Of a DNA stretch of 64,000 nucleotides, positions 42,882-50,655 are shown piece after piece. Position numbers and translations under genes: made by a program. The notes under the pieces were generated by a model, which saw nothing but the letters and a program-made list of their open reading frames with translations, was not told the origin of the DNA and did no database searches. This stretch comes from Pseudonocardia halophobica (lineage in GTDB: Bacteria > Actinomycetota > Actinomycetes > Mycobacteriales > Pseudonocardiaceae). How positions within the stretch are numbered: the stretch's first letter is position 1; every line of letters begins with the position of its first letter. The stretch is taken from NCBI RefSeq assembly GCF_027922425.1, contig NZ_BSFQ01000028.1:1-64000 (forward strand). Direction: 5' to 3'.

Positions 42882-44159
42882 ATGACGACCGGCCAGGAAC
42901 GCTCCGCCGCCACCGGCTCGCTCTCCTACACACCGGGAGAGCGGCGCCGGGTCCTCACCGCCGCGTGCCTCGGCTGGGGCATGGAGTACTTCGACTTCAT
43001 GCTCCCGTCCCTGCTGGCTGCGCCGATCATGGCGGCGTACGGGATCGGGCCGGGCACGTTCAGCGTCGCGATCCTGGTGCAGCTCATCGGCTCCGCGGTC
43101 GGCGGGCTCGCGTTCGGCTACCTCGGGGACCGGTTCGGCCGTCGCCGGACGCTGATCTGGTCGATCCTCATCTACTCGATCGCCACCGGCCTGGTGTTCT
43201 TCGCCCCGAACTTCTGGGTGTTCGTGGTGCTGCGGTTCTTCACCGGCGTCGGGACCGGCGGCGAGTGGGCCGTCGGGTTCGCGTGGCTCAACGAGGCGTG
43301 GTCGCCGAAGCGGCGCGGGCTGGGCGGCGGGCTCGTGCAGTCCTCGCTCTGGCCCGCCTACGCGCTGGCGATCCTCGCGGCGCAGACCCTTCCGGACTGG
43401 CGCTACGCCTTCCTCATCGGCGTGCTGCCCGCCCTGGCCTGTGTCTGGGTGCGGTACGCGACGCCGGAGTCCAAGCAGTGGACCGAGCTGCAGCGGCGCA
43501 AGGCGGCGGGGGAGCTGTCGTCGGACGTCGCCGCGGTGGCGCGGCGGTCGAGCTGGCGGCAGCTGTTCATGAAGGACAGCCTGCCGATCGTGCTGGTCGG
43601 CCTGGTCGCGGCGTTCGGCGCGCAGTGGGTGCCGTACACGGCGACCACGTGGATGCCGTCGCTGCTCAAGAGCGACCTCGGGTTCGACGCGAACGAGGCC
43701 AGCCTCGTGCTCTACCTCGCCTCGGCCATCTCGTTCGTCGGGTTCATCCTGGCCGGCTGGCTGTCCGACAAGCTCGGCCGGCGCCCCGTGTTCCTGGTGT
43801 TCTCCGGGCTGCAGGCCGTGGTGTTCCTGGTGATGTTCGGCCTCGCCGTGTCCGGCGGAGGGGCCAGCGCGTTCACCTGGATGTACCTGCTGACCAGCTT
43901 GTTCCTGGGCTACTTCGGCATCTTCGGGGTGTGGTTCGGCGAGCTGTTCCCCACCCGGATCCGGTCGCTGGGCTCGGCCGCGGCGTACAACGTCGGGCGC
44001 GGGCTCTCCGGGTTCGGGACCTTGATCGGCGGGATCGTCGCGGCGGGCTCGGGGTACGGCATCGCCGTGTCCATCGCGGGCTTCGGCGCGGCGCTGGTGT
44101 TCCTGGCCGCGTTCTTCCTCAAGGACCGGGCGGGGCGGGAGATCACGGCGGAGGACTGA
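42882..44159 (+). CDS. MFS transporter heading the selenoprotein operon
   Basis: 425-residue twelve-helix permease (ACLGWGMEYFDFMLPSLLAA in TM1, FGYLGDRFGRRRTLIWSI, GTGGEWAVGFAWLNEAW, SDKLGRRPVFLVFSG, GELFPTRIRSLGSAAAYNVG). It is closest by pattern to carboxylate/aromatic-acid symporters. Its TGA is immediately followed by the GTG of the first selenoprotein, with no spacer, so the two are co-translated. It presumably imports the substrate, or a precursor, of the selenium-dependent enzymes. Confidence 0.88.
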   Translation: MTTGQERSAATGSLSYTPGERRRVLTAACLGWGMEYFDFMLPSLLAAPIMAAYGIGPGTFSVAILVQLIGSAVGGLAFGYLGDRFGRRRTLIWSILIYSIATGLVFFAPNFWVFVVLRFFTGVGTGGEWAVGFAWLNEAWSPKRRGLGGGLVQSSLWPAYALAILAAQTLPDWRYAFLIGVLPALACVWVRYATPESKQWTELQRRKAAGELSSDVAAVARRSSWRQLFMKDSLPIVLVGLVAAFGAQWVPYTATTWMPSLLKSDLGFDANEASLVLYLASAISFVGFILAGWLSDKLGRRPVFLVFSGLQAVVFLVMFGLAVSGGGASAFTWMYLLTSLFLGYFGIFGVWFGELFPTRIRSLGSAAAYNVGRGLSGFGTLIGGIVAAGSGYGIAVSIAGFGAALVFLAAFFLKDRAGREITAED

Positions 44160-45842
44160 GTGTTCGAGGCTGTATGGCCCTTGGGCCGCAAGGTGCTGGA
44201 CGCCGTCGAGGCGGGGGAGCGCCCCGCGGAACTCGGCGGGCGGCGGGTGGCCTATCTGTGGGACGAGCTGTTCCGCGGCCCCGAGATGTTCGAGGTGATC
44301 ACCGAGGTCGCGCGCGAGCGGCACGGGGACGTCGAGTTCGTCGGGTGGGAGACCTTCGGCAACTTCCACGCCTCCGCGGCCGAGGAGAAGCGGGTCCTCG
44401 GCGAGCTGCCCGAGCTGCTGCGGGCACACCGGGTGGACCTGGTCGTCGCCGCCGTCGGTGCTTGAGGCTCCTGCATGCCTGCCGTGATGCGGGCCGCAGC
44501 CGCCGCCGAGCGGGCCGGGGTCCCGGCCGTCGCCATCGGCGGATCCGGGTTCGAGCCGATGGGCCGGGCGATCGGGAAGTCCCTGGGCATCCCGCACGTG
44601 CCGATCGTCAGCTACCCGGGCGTGATCCTCACCGACGAGACGGACGTGTTCCGCGGGAAGATGCGCGAGATCGTGGCGCCCGCCGTCGTCGACGCCCTGA
44701 CCAGGACGTACTCCGTCGAGGACACCGCGTCGGACGTCGAGCCCGGGCCGCGGGAGATCGTCGTGCGCGGGGACCTCGACGCCGTCCTCGACGCCTTCGA
44801 GGAGCAGGGCTGGACGGACGGGCTGCCGATCGTCCCGCCCACCGTCGAGCGGGTGGAGGAGTTCCTGCGGCACACCCGCAGGGACCCGGACGAGGTGCTC
44901 GGCGTGCTCCCGCCGGACCTGCGCGAGGCCACCGTCTGGTCCGTCGCGGTCAACGGCGTGATGGCCGGTTGCCGGCCCGAGCACATGCCCGTCCTGCTCG
45001 GGATCGTCGAGTGCGTGGCCGCGCCGGAGTTCCGGGTCCAGGACGCCGGCTCGACGCCCGGGTGGGAGTCGTTGGTCGTCCTGTCCGGACCCGTCGTCGA
45101 GCGGCTGGGGTTCAACTCGCGCACCGGCGTGCTGCGCGTGGGGAACCGCGCGAACACGTCCGTGGGCCGGTTCCTACGGCTCTACCTGCGGAATCTCGCG
45201 GGCCTGCGGATCCTGCCCGAGCACACCGACCAGGGCGCGATCGGGGCGTCCTTCCACGTGGTCCTGGCCGAGAACGACGCGGCGGTCCGCGAGCTCGGGT
45301 GGCCGTCGCACCGGGAGGACCTCGGGTTCGCGGCGGCGGACTCGGTGGTGTCGGTGCGCAGCTGCCTCACGGTGAGCGCGCCGATCTACACGGGCGGGGA
45401 CGCGGTCGACGACCACCTGGAGCCGCTCGCGTTGGTGTTCGGCAACGCGATGGGGCCGTGGTCCTACACGGGCATGGAGTTCGGGGCCTGGCACCCGCTG
45501 CTGGTGCTCGGCCCGTCCATCGCGGCGGCGCTCGCCCGCCACGGCTACGACAAGCCCGCGCTGCGCCGCTACCTCGCCGAGCACATGCTGATCCCGGTGA
45601 AGGAGCTGGAGCGGTGCGCGTGGGCCGTCGGGTCCACGAGCTTCCGGGTGTCGTCCCTGGTCGAGCGGGGCGAGTTGGACGAGCGCTACGCCGGGGACGA
45701 TCCCGAGCGGCTCGTGCCGATGTGTCCTCAGGCCGAGGACATCGCGATCGTGCTGGCGGGCAACGAGGGCCGCAACCAGTCCCGCGGCTACGTCCAGAAC
45801 CACGTACAGGGGGTGCCGGTGAGCCGGCGGATCGAGACATGA
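44160..45842 (+). CDS. UGSC-motif selenoprotein fused to an AGCRP domain
   Basis: The frame runs from GTG 44160 to TGA 45840-45842, with one internal TGA at 44463-44465. Read as selenocysteine this gives a 560-residue protein with U102 in VVAAVGA-U-GSC-MPAVMRA. Both sides of the TGA are clearly one domain: strand-turn LVVAAVGA before and GVPAVAIGGSGFEP and VPIVSYPG after. This matches the UGSC (seleno)protein family as I remember it, and resembles the U-G-T-C region of glycine/betaine reductase GrdB. Residues about 200-560 form a second domain (GWTDGLPIVPPT, VMAGCRPEHMPV, VVERLGFNS) that recurs in the next two large genes. A SECIS-like hairpin follows the TGA. Automatic callers will split it at 44465. 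Reaction unknown; reductive C-X cleavage is inferred. Confidence 0.88.
44471..44499 (+). promoter_or_regulatory. Candidate bacterial SECIS element 1
   Basis: Upper stem GCCTGC (44477-44482) pairs with GCGGGC (44489-44494), including one G-U pair, around a loop CGUGAU. A lower stem CTGC (44471-44474) pairs with GCAG (44496-44499) across a small AU/C internal loop. The loop GU lies 19-20 nt after the TGA, as in E. coli fdhF. SelB would bind here. Confidence 0.65.
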
Positions 45843-46642
45843 GCGGGGACCCGAGCTGGGACCTGGCCGTCGTCGGGGCGGGGATCGCGGGCCTGACGGC
45901 AGCGCGGACGGCTGCCGAGCGCGGGCTCCGGGTGTGCGCGTGGGACGCGCTGTCGCCCGGCGGGCGGCTCGTCAACATCGGTGAGGTCGTCGGCTACCCC
46001 GGCGTGAAGACGACCGGGCCGGACCTGATGAGCGCCCTGCTCGAGGAGGCCATGGGCGCCGGCGTGGAGATCGCGTACGGCGAGGTCACCGCGCTGTCTC
46101 CCGGGTTCACGCTGGCCACGGGCGAGGGGGACGCGACCGCGCGGGCGGTGGTGGTCGCGACCGGACTCACGGACGGCCGGCTGGACGTGCCGGGGGACTG
46201 GACCGGGCGCGGGGTCGCCACCTGCGCCACCTGCGACGGGCCGCTGTACGCCGGGCAACCGGTCGTGGTCGTCGGCGACGACGAGTGGGCGGCCCACGAG
46301 GCCCGTGAGCTCACCGCGTTCGCCTCGCAGGTCACCGTCGTGGCGCCGGGGGAGCCGCGCTGGTCCGCCGCGCCGGACGGGATCGAGGTCCGGCGGGGGC
46401 GCGTGCGCGCCGTGCTCGGCGAGGACCGGGTGAGCGGCCTGGCGCTGGCGGACGGCACCGAGCTGGAGGCAGGCGGGGTGTTCGTCTACACCGGTGCCGA
46501 GCCCCGCACCGAGCTGGTCTCCGACACCCCGGGCCTGTTCGCCGCCGGGGACGTCGCCGGCACCGCCCCCTACCTCGTCGCCGCGGCGGCCGACGGCCTG
46601 CGCGCCGGCCTCGCCGCCGTCGACTTCCTGGAGGACACGTGA
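45839..46642 (+). CDS. Thioredoxin-reductase-like flavoprotein
   Basis: 267-residue FAD protein. The dinucleotide motif GAGIAG is at residues 13-18, the redox dithiol C129-A-T-C132 in TCATCDGPL is that of thioredoxin reductases, and GLFAAGDVAG is the second FAD contact. It is shorter than the usual 310-320 residues, and the NADPH motif GGGDSA is degenerate (VVGDDEWAAHEA), so the electron donor may not be NADPH. It overlaps both selenoprotein genes by ATGA and GTGA junctions. I infer that it passes electrons to the Sec/Cys pairs, as TrxB does in glycine reductase operons. Confidence 0.87.
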   Translation: MSGDPSWDLAVVGAGIAGLTAARTAAERGLRVCAWDALSPGGRLVNIGEVVGYPGVKTTGPDLMSALLEEAMGAGVEIAYGEVTALSPGFTLATGEGDATARAVVVATGLTDGRLDVPGDWTGRGVATCATCDGPLYAGQPVVVVGDDEWAAHEARELTAFASQVTVVAPGEPRWSAAPDGIEVRRGRVRAVLGEDRVSGLALADGTELEAGGVFVYTGAEPRTELVSDTPGLFAAGDVAGTAPYLVAAAADGLRAGLAAVDFLEDT

Positions 46643-47157
46643 AGATCGTCGACCCGACGTTCGGCCTGCCCGACGACACGGACGTCACCCCCGTCGCCCA
46701 CGACGGCATCCCGGCGGACGCGCTCTGCCTGCTCTCGAACTCCAAGCCCGGTGCCACCGAGCTGCTCCGCGAGGTGGCCGCGCGGCTGGAGGCCGAGCGC
46801 GGGTTCCGCGACATCGGGTTCGCCTCGAAACCGCAGGCCGCCCATCCGACGGCGGAGGAGACGCTCGACCACCTCGCCGCGCAGTACCGGATGGCGATCG
46901 TCGCCATCGGCGATTGAGGCAGCTGCTCGTCGTGGAGTCTCCACGACTCGGTGGAACTGGAGCGCCGCGGCGTCGTCCCGTTCCTGATCGTCACCTCGAC
47001 GTTCCTGCCGCTGGTACGCGCGCAGGCCACGGCGCGCAAGGTGGAGCCACGCGTGATCGTGGTCGACCACCCGGTCGGCGGGCTCGACGCGGAGGAGTTC
47101 GCCACCCGGGTCGAGGCCGCCTACGCCGGGATGGTGCGTGAGTTGGAGGACCTGTGA
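46639..47157 (+). CDS. Small UGSC-motif selenoprotein
   Basis: From GTG 46639 to TGA 47155-47157 with an internal TGA at 46915-46917. Readthrough gives 172 residues with U93 in AIVAIGD-U-GSC-SSWSLHD. The stretch before (LREVAARLEAERGFRDIGF, YRMAIVAIGD) and after (VELERRGVVPFLIVTSTFLP, VEPRVIVVDHPVGG) form one alpha/beta domain homologous to the N-terminal domain of the first selenoprotein. No other stop interrupts the frame. The start overlaps the flavoprotein stop and the stop overlaps the next gene (GTGA), so the downstream half is clearly translated as part of the operon. A perfect SECIS-like hairpin follows the TGA. Confidence 0.9.
46929..46947 (+). promoter_or_regulatory. Candidate bacterial SECIS element 2
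   Basis: GTCGTGG (46929-46935), loop AGUCU, CCACGAC (46941-46947): a perfect 7-bp stem. The loop closely resembles the GGUCU loop of E. coli fdhF, and its GU is 20-21 nt after the TGA. This is the stronger of the two elements. Confidence 0.75.
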
Positions 47158-48167
47158 CCGACGTGCTCGACGTCCCGGACCTGGACCCGGGCGAGTGGTT
47201 CGGCTACGCCGAGGAGCAGGGCTGGAGCGACGGGCTGCCCACCGTCCCGCCCACCGAGGCACTGGTCGACGCGATGCTGGCCGCGTTCCCCGGCGACCCG
47301 CCGGAGTTCGCCCCGCTCCCGCCCGCCCGGATGATCCCGAGGCTGCGGTCGGTCGCCGCCAACGCCGTCATGGCCGGATGCCGGCCCGCGGACCTGCCGG
47401 TCGTCGTCGCGGCGCTGCTCGGGACGACGGATCCGGCCTACAACCTGCACGGCTCTCTCGCGACGACGCATCCCTGCGCACCGATGGTGCTGGTCAGCGG
47501 CCCGGTGCGGGACCAGGGGTTCAACTCCGGTGGCAACTGCTTCGGGCAGGGGACCCGGGCGAACGCCGTCGTCGGGCGGGCCCTGTCGCTCGTGCTGCGC
47601 AACGTCGGCGGGGCCACGCCCGGCGTCATGGACCGCTCCACGCAGGGCTCGCCCGCGAAGTACACGTTCTGCTTCGCGGAGGCGGACTCGCCGTTCCCGC
47701 CGTTGCATGTGCAGCGCGGATTCGGGCCCGAGGACTCCGTGGTCTCGGTGATGGCCGCCGAGCCGCCGCACAACATCAACGACCATGGCAGCCGCACCGG
47801 CGAGGAGATCCTCGTGACGATCGCGGGGACCATGGCCGAGTCCGGCTCCAACAACGTCTACGTCCGCGGCCCGCACCTGCTCGTCCTCGGCCCCGAGCAC
47901 GCGGACACCCTCGCCCGCGACGGCTGGACCGTCGAGACGATCCGGGAGCGGCTCTGGGAGCTGGCCCGGATCCCGTTCGACCGGATCTCCGAGGGCAACC
48001 ACGTGCAGTTCGACGAGTCCGGGATCAAGCCCGAGGAGGACGGCTACACCGTGTCCGACGGGCTCCGGCAGCTCCACGTCTGTGTCGCCGGTGGACCGGG
48101 GAAGCACTCGGCGTGGATCCCGTCGTTCGGGGCGACGGAGCTGGTGTCGCGCGTTGTCCCCGGATGA
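47154..48167 (+). CDS. AGCRP-domain protein, first free paralogue
   Basis: 337-residue protein homologous to the C-terminal domain of the first selenoprotein: EEQGWSDGLPTVPPTEALVD, VMAGCRPADLPVVVAALLG, SGPVRDQGFNSGGNCFGQGT, RANAVVGRALSLVLRNVGG. The Cys of AGCRP is kept in all three copies of the domain and could be a redox or substrate-bearing residue. No signal peptide or membrane helix. Its start overlaps the small selenoprotein stop. I do not know an assigned function; it is probably the substrate-handling partner of the UGSC proteins. Confidence 0.8.
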   Translation: MTDVLDVPDLDPGEWFGYAEEQGWSDGLPTVPPTEALVDAMLAAFPGDPPEFAPLPPARMIPRLRSVAANAVMAGCRPADLPVVVAALLGTTDPAYNLHGSLATTHPCAPMVLVSGPVRDQGFNSGGNCFGQGTRANAVVGRALSLVLRNVGGATPGVMDRSTQGSPAKYTFCFAEADSPFPPLHVQRGFGPEDSVVSVMAAEPPHNINDHGSRTGEEILVTIAGTMAESGSNNVYVRGPHLLVLGPEHADTLARDGWTVETIRERLWELARIPFDRISEGNHVQFDESGIKPEEDGYTVSDGLRQLHVCVAGGPGKHSAWIPSFGATELVSRVVPG

Positions 48168-49068
48168 GATCGAGGAGCTGCTCGCCTCCGGTGCGGGAGA
48201 CGGCCTGCCCGTCGTCGAGCCGACCGCGGAGCGGCTCGCCGGGATGGGCGGCGACGACGTCGAGCTCGGCCCGGTCCCGCCCCTCTTCGGGGTGCTGACC
48301 AGCAGGAAGGTCGCCTACTTCGCGGTCCTCGCCGGATGCCGGCCCGCCGAGCTGCCGGTCGTGGTCGCGGCGCTGCGTGCGTGCCTCGAGCCGGAGTTCA
48401 ACCTGCTCGGTGTCCAGACGACCACGGGCACGGCCGCGGTGTGCGTCGTCGTGGGAGGTCCGGTCGTCGAGCGGCTCGGGTTCCGGCCCGGGACCAACGT
48501 CCTCGGCCCCGGCAACCGGGTGAACGCCTGCGTGGGCCGCGCGGTGGCCCTCGCGCTGGCCGGGATCGGCGGCGCACGCCCGGGGGAGACGGACATGGCG
48601 ACGACGGGCCAGCCGGGTCGCTACACGTTCTGTCTCCCCGAGCACCGCACCCCGTTCGGCGGCGTCTCGGGGCTCGACCGTGACGCGGTGAGCGTGCTGG
48701 CCGTCGGCGGGACCGCCGAGGTGCTGCCCCGGGCCGGCGGGGGGACGGTCGCCGAGATCCTCGACCCGCTCGCCGACGCCCTGGCCAGCGCGGTCCGCGC
48801 CGCCGGTGACCCGCGCCGCATGTCCTCGGGCGCGCAGGCCGTGGTGCTGCCGCCGGAGGTCGCGGGGCGGCTGGCCGGGCTGGGGGAGACGGCCGCCTCG
48901 ACCGCCCGCGCGCTGTACGAGGGCGGCGCCGTGCGGGCCGGGCACCCGGTCGCTGCGTCGGCCGACGACGTCCACGTGATCGTCTCCGGCGGTCCGGGCG
49001 TCAAGATGCTGCACCTGCCCGGCTGGATCGGCGGCTCCCGAGCCGTCCACCGCGCGCTCGACCAGTGA
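48154..49068 (+). CDS. AGCRP-domain protein, second free paralogue
   Basis: 304-residue paralogue: LASGAGDGLPVVEPTAERLA, VLAGCRPAELPVVVAAL, VGGPVVERLGFRPGTNVLGP, PGRYTFCLPEHRTPFGG. Start chosen at TTG 48154, overlapping the previous gene by 14 nt; GGAG lies 13 nt upstream. It is the last gene of the operon and converges on the GntR gene, with only 6 nt between stops. Being more divergent than the other two, it could form a hetero-oligomer with them. Confidence 0.75.
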   Translation: MSPDEIEELLASGAGDGLPVVEPTAERLAGMGGDDVELGPVPPLFGVLTSRKVAYFAVLAGCRPAELPVVVAALRACLEPEFNLLGVQTTTGTAAVCVVVGGPVVERLGFRPGTNVLGPGNRVNACVGRAVALALAGIGGARPGETDMATTGQPGRYTFCLPEHRTPFGGVSGLDRDAVSVLAVGGTAEVLPRAGGGTVAEILDPLADALASAVRAAGDPRRMSSGAQAVVLPPEVAGRLAGLGETAASTARALYEGGAVRAGHPVAASADDVHVIVSGGPGVKMLHLPGWIGGSRAVHRALDQ

Positions 49069-49074
49069 GCTCGC

Positions 49075-49860
49075 TCAGGGCGCGATGTCCCGCCAGCGGA
49101 CCGGCCGCTCGTACACGCCCGGGAACCGGGTCTCGACGTACCGGCGGAACTCCGCCATGTGCCGCCGCATCGCCTCCCGGGCGCGGTCCGGGTCGCGCGC
49201 GAGCAGGGCCGCGTGGATGGCCTCGTGGGCGCGCAGCACCGCCGCCCGCCGCCGCGGCGGGTAGCTCACCCCGAGCGGCATGCCGTCCGTGATCAGGTGC
49301 AACGACGAGATCAACAGCTCGAACAGCTCGTTCCCGGCCGCGGCCGCGACGGCCAGGTGGAACCGGTCGTTCTCGGCGAGGAAGTTCTCCTCGTCGTCGA
49401 GGAAGGCGCGCATGCCCGCGATCGAGTCGGCGATCTCGGCGGCCGCGGCCGCGTCGGTCCCGTTCGCGGCCAACGCGGCCAGCTCCGGCTCGAGGATCTC
49501 CCGTACCTGGATCACCGACCGGAACGACACGGTCCGGAGCTGCAGGAACAGACCGAGGACGCCGGCGAGATCGGTGCCGTCGGGCTGCATCACGACGGGA
49601 CCGCCGCGCGGCCCGGCCTTCACCGTGATCACGCCCGTGAGCTCGAGGAACCGCAGGGCCTCGCGCAGCGTCCCGCGCCCGGCGGAGAAGCGGGCCATCA
49701 TGTCCCGCTCGCCGGCGAGCCGGGTGCCGGGCCCGAGGCCGTCGCCGGTGATGTCGTCGACGATCCGCTGCGCGATCATCAGCGGGACCTTCTGCGGGCG
49801 GCGCAGGTCCGGGCGCCGGCGCGCGGAGCGGGGGACGTCCGCGGGCGGCTCCGCCGTCAT
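49075..49860 (-). CDS. GntR/FadR-type (FCD) regulator next to the selenoprotein operon
   Basis: 261-residue regulator. Winged HTH (RDMMARFSAGRGTLREALRF, residues about 53-72) and an FCD domain with the metal-site residues (ENDRFHLAVAAAAGNELFEL, then HEAIHAALLARDP and RRHMAEFRRYV). ATG 49860. Upstream lies a strong inverted repeat (49877-49903) whose left arm recurs, with one mismatch, before the MFS-selenoprotein operon. I infer it controls that operon and itself in response to a carboxylate substrate. Confidence 0.9.
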   Translation of the reverse strand: MTAEPPADVPRSARRRPDLRRPQKVPLMIAQRIVDDITGDGLGPGTRLAGERDMMARFSAGRGTLREALRFLELTGVITVKAGPRGGPVVMQPDGTDLAGVLGLFLQLRTVSFRSVIQVREILEPELAALAANGTDAAAAAEIADSIAGMRAFLDDEENFLAENDRFHLAVAAAAGNELFELLISSLHLITDGMPLGVSYPPRRRAAVLRAHEAIHAALLARDPDRAREAMRRHMAEFRRYVETRFPGVYERPVRWRDIAP

Positions 49861-49876
49861 GGTCCACCGCCTCCCG

Positions 49877-49903
49877 CTCCTACGATGCGCAGGATTGTAG
49901 GAG
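49877..49903. promoter_or_regulatory. Inverted repeat upstream of the GntR gene
   Basis: CTCCTACGAT (49877-49886) and ATTGTAGGAG (49894-49903) are complementary except for one position, separated by 7 nt. It lies 17 nt upstream of the GntR start, between it and the crotonase gene. Confidence 0.65.
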
Positions 49904-49916
49904 CAGAGGGTGCGGC

Positions 49917-50654
49917 TCAGCTGCTGGTGCGGCGGCGTTGCGACCACATCTGCGTGGCCCGCTCGAACTCGACGGCGGCGTCCCAGCCGATGGCCGGCGG
50001 GCCCAGCTCGGTGCGGAAGGAGCGGACGGCCTCGCGGGCCAGCGCCGGGTCCTGCGCCGGCCCGGCGGCGAGCCGGTGGGCGGTGTCCTCGACCTCGTCG
50101 TCCGGGACCGCGGTCCAGGCCAGGCCTATCTCGACCGCCCGCCGCCCGTCGATCTCCTGGCCGAACAGGCCCATCGCGGCCGTCGCCTCGCGGCCCGCGG
50201 TGCGGCCGGCGAGCGTGAAGAACCCGCCGCCGGGGTGCAGGCCGATCCGCAGGAACCCGGCGAGCAGCCGGGCGTCCTCGGCGACCACCCGCAGGTCGGT
50301 GGCCAGCATGAGGTTCATCCCGGCGCCCACCGCGGCGCCGCGGACCGCCGCGATCGTGGGTACGGCCAGCTTCCCGACCCGCACGAACGCCTGGTAGACC
50401 GCCCCGGTGTCCCGGTAGGTGGCGTCCTCGGCCTGGTCGGCGCCCGGCCGCCAGCGGCGCCGGTCCGCACCGGAGCAGAAGGTCCCGCCCGCGCCCCGCA
50501 CCACTGCCGCGCCGACCGCGGGGTCGGCGTCGACCTCCTCGCACGCCGCGACCAGCTCGCGACCCATGTCGGGGGTCAGCCCGTTGCGGACCTCGGGGGA
50601 GTCGACGGTGAGCGTCGCGACCCCGTCGGCCTTCTCCAGCACGATGCGGCCCAT
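49917..50654 (-). CDS. Crotonase-fold protein lacking hydratase glutamates
   Basis: 245-residue enoyl-CoA hydratase/isomerase-fold protein (GAGGTFCSGADRRRW oxyanion segment, AAVRGAAVGAGMNLMLATDL, GRTAGREATAAMGLFG). The two catalytic glutamates of classical hydratases are replaced: GAGMNLMLATD has Asn and AGFLRIGLHPGGG has no acidic residue. The reaction must therefore differ (for example a decarboxylase, dehalogenase or thioesterase-like step), or the protein is inactive. Its gene is 1 nt after the acyl-CoA synthetase stop, in one minus-strand operon. Confidence 0.82.
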   Translation of the reverse strand: MGRIVLEKADGVATLTVDSPEVRNGLTPDMGRELVAACEEVDADPAVGAAVVRGAGGTFCSGADRRRWRPGADQAEDATYRDTGAVYQAFVRVGKLAVPTIAAVRGAAVGAGMNLMLATDLRVVAEDARLLAGFLRIGLHPGGGFFTLAGRTAGREATAAMGLFGQEIDGRRAVEIGLAWTAVPDDEVEDTAHRLAAGPAQDPALAREAVRSFRTELGPPAIGWDAAVEFERATQMWSQRRRTSS

Positions 50655-50655
50655 C

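Noticed and set aside
44463..44465. Ordinary stop codon or frameshift dividing 44160-45842 into two genes
   Set aside because: The frame continues without change, Gly-Ser-Cys follows, the same arrangement recurs at 46915, and hairpins follow both. Two coincident nonsense errors are much less likely than recoding.
44475..45842. ATG 44475 as the start of a separate gene
   Set aside because: No ribosome site precedes it, and the first 90 residues belong to the domain that begins at 44160.
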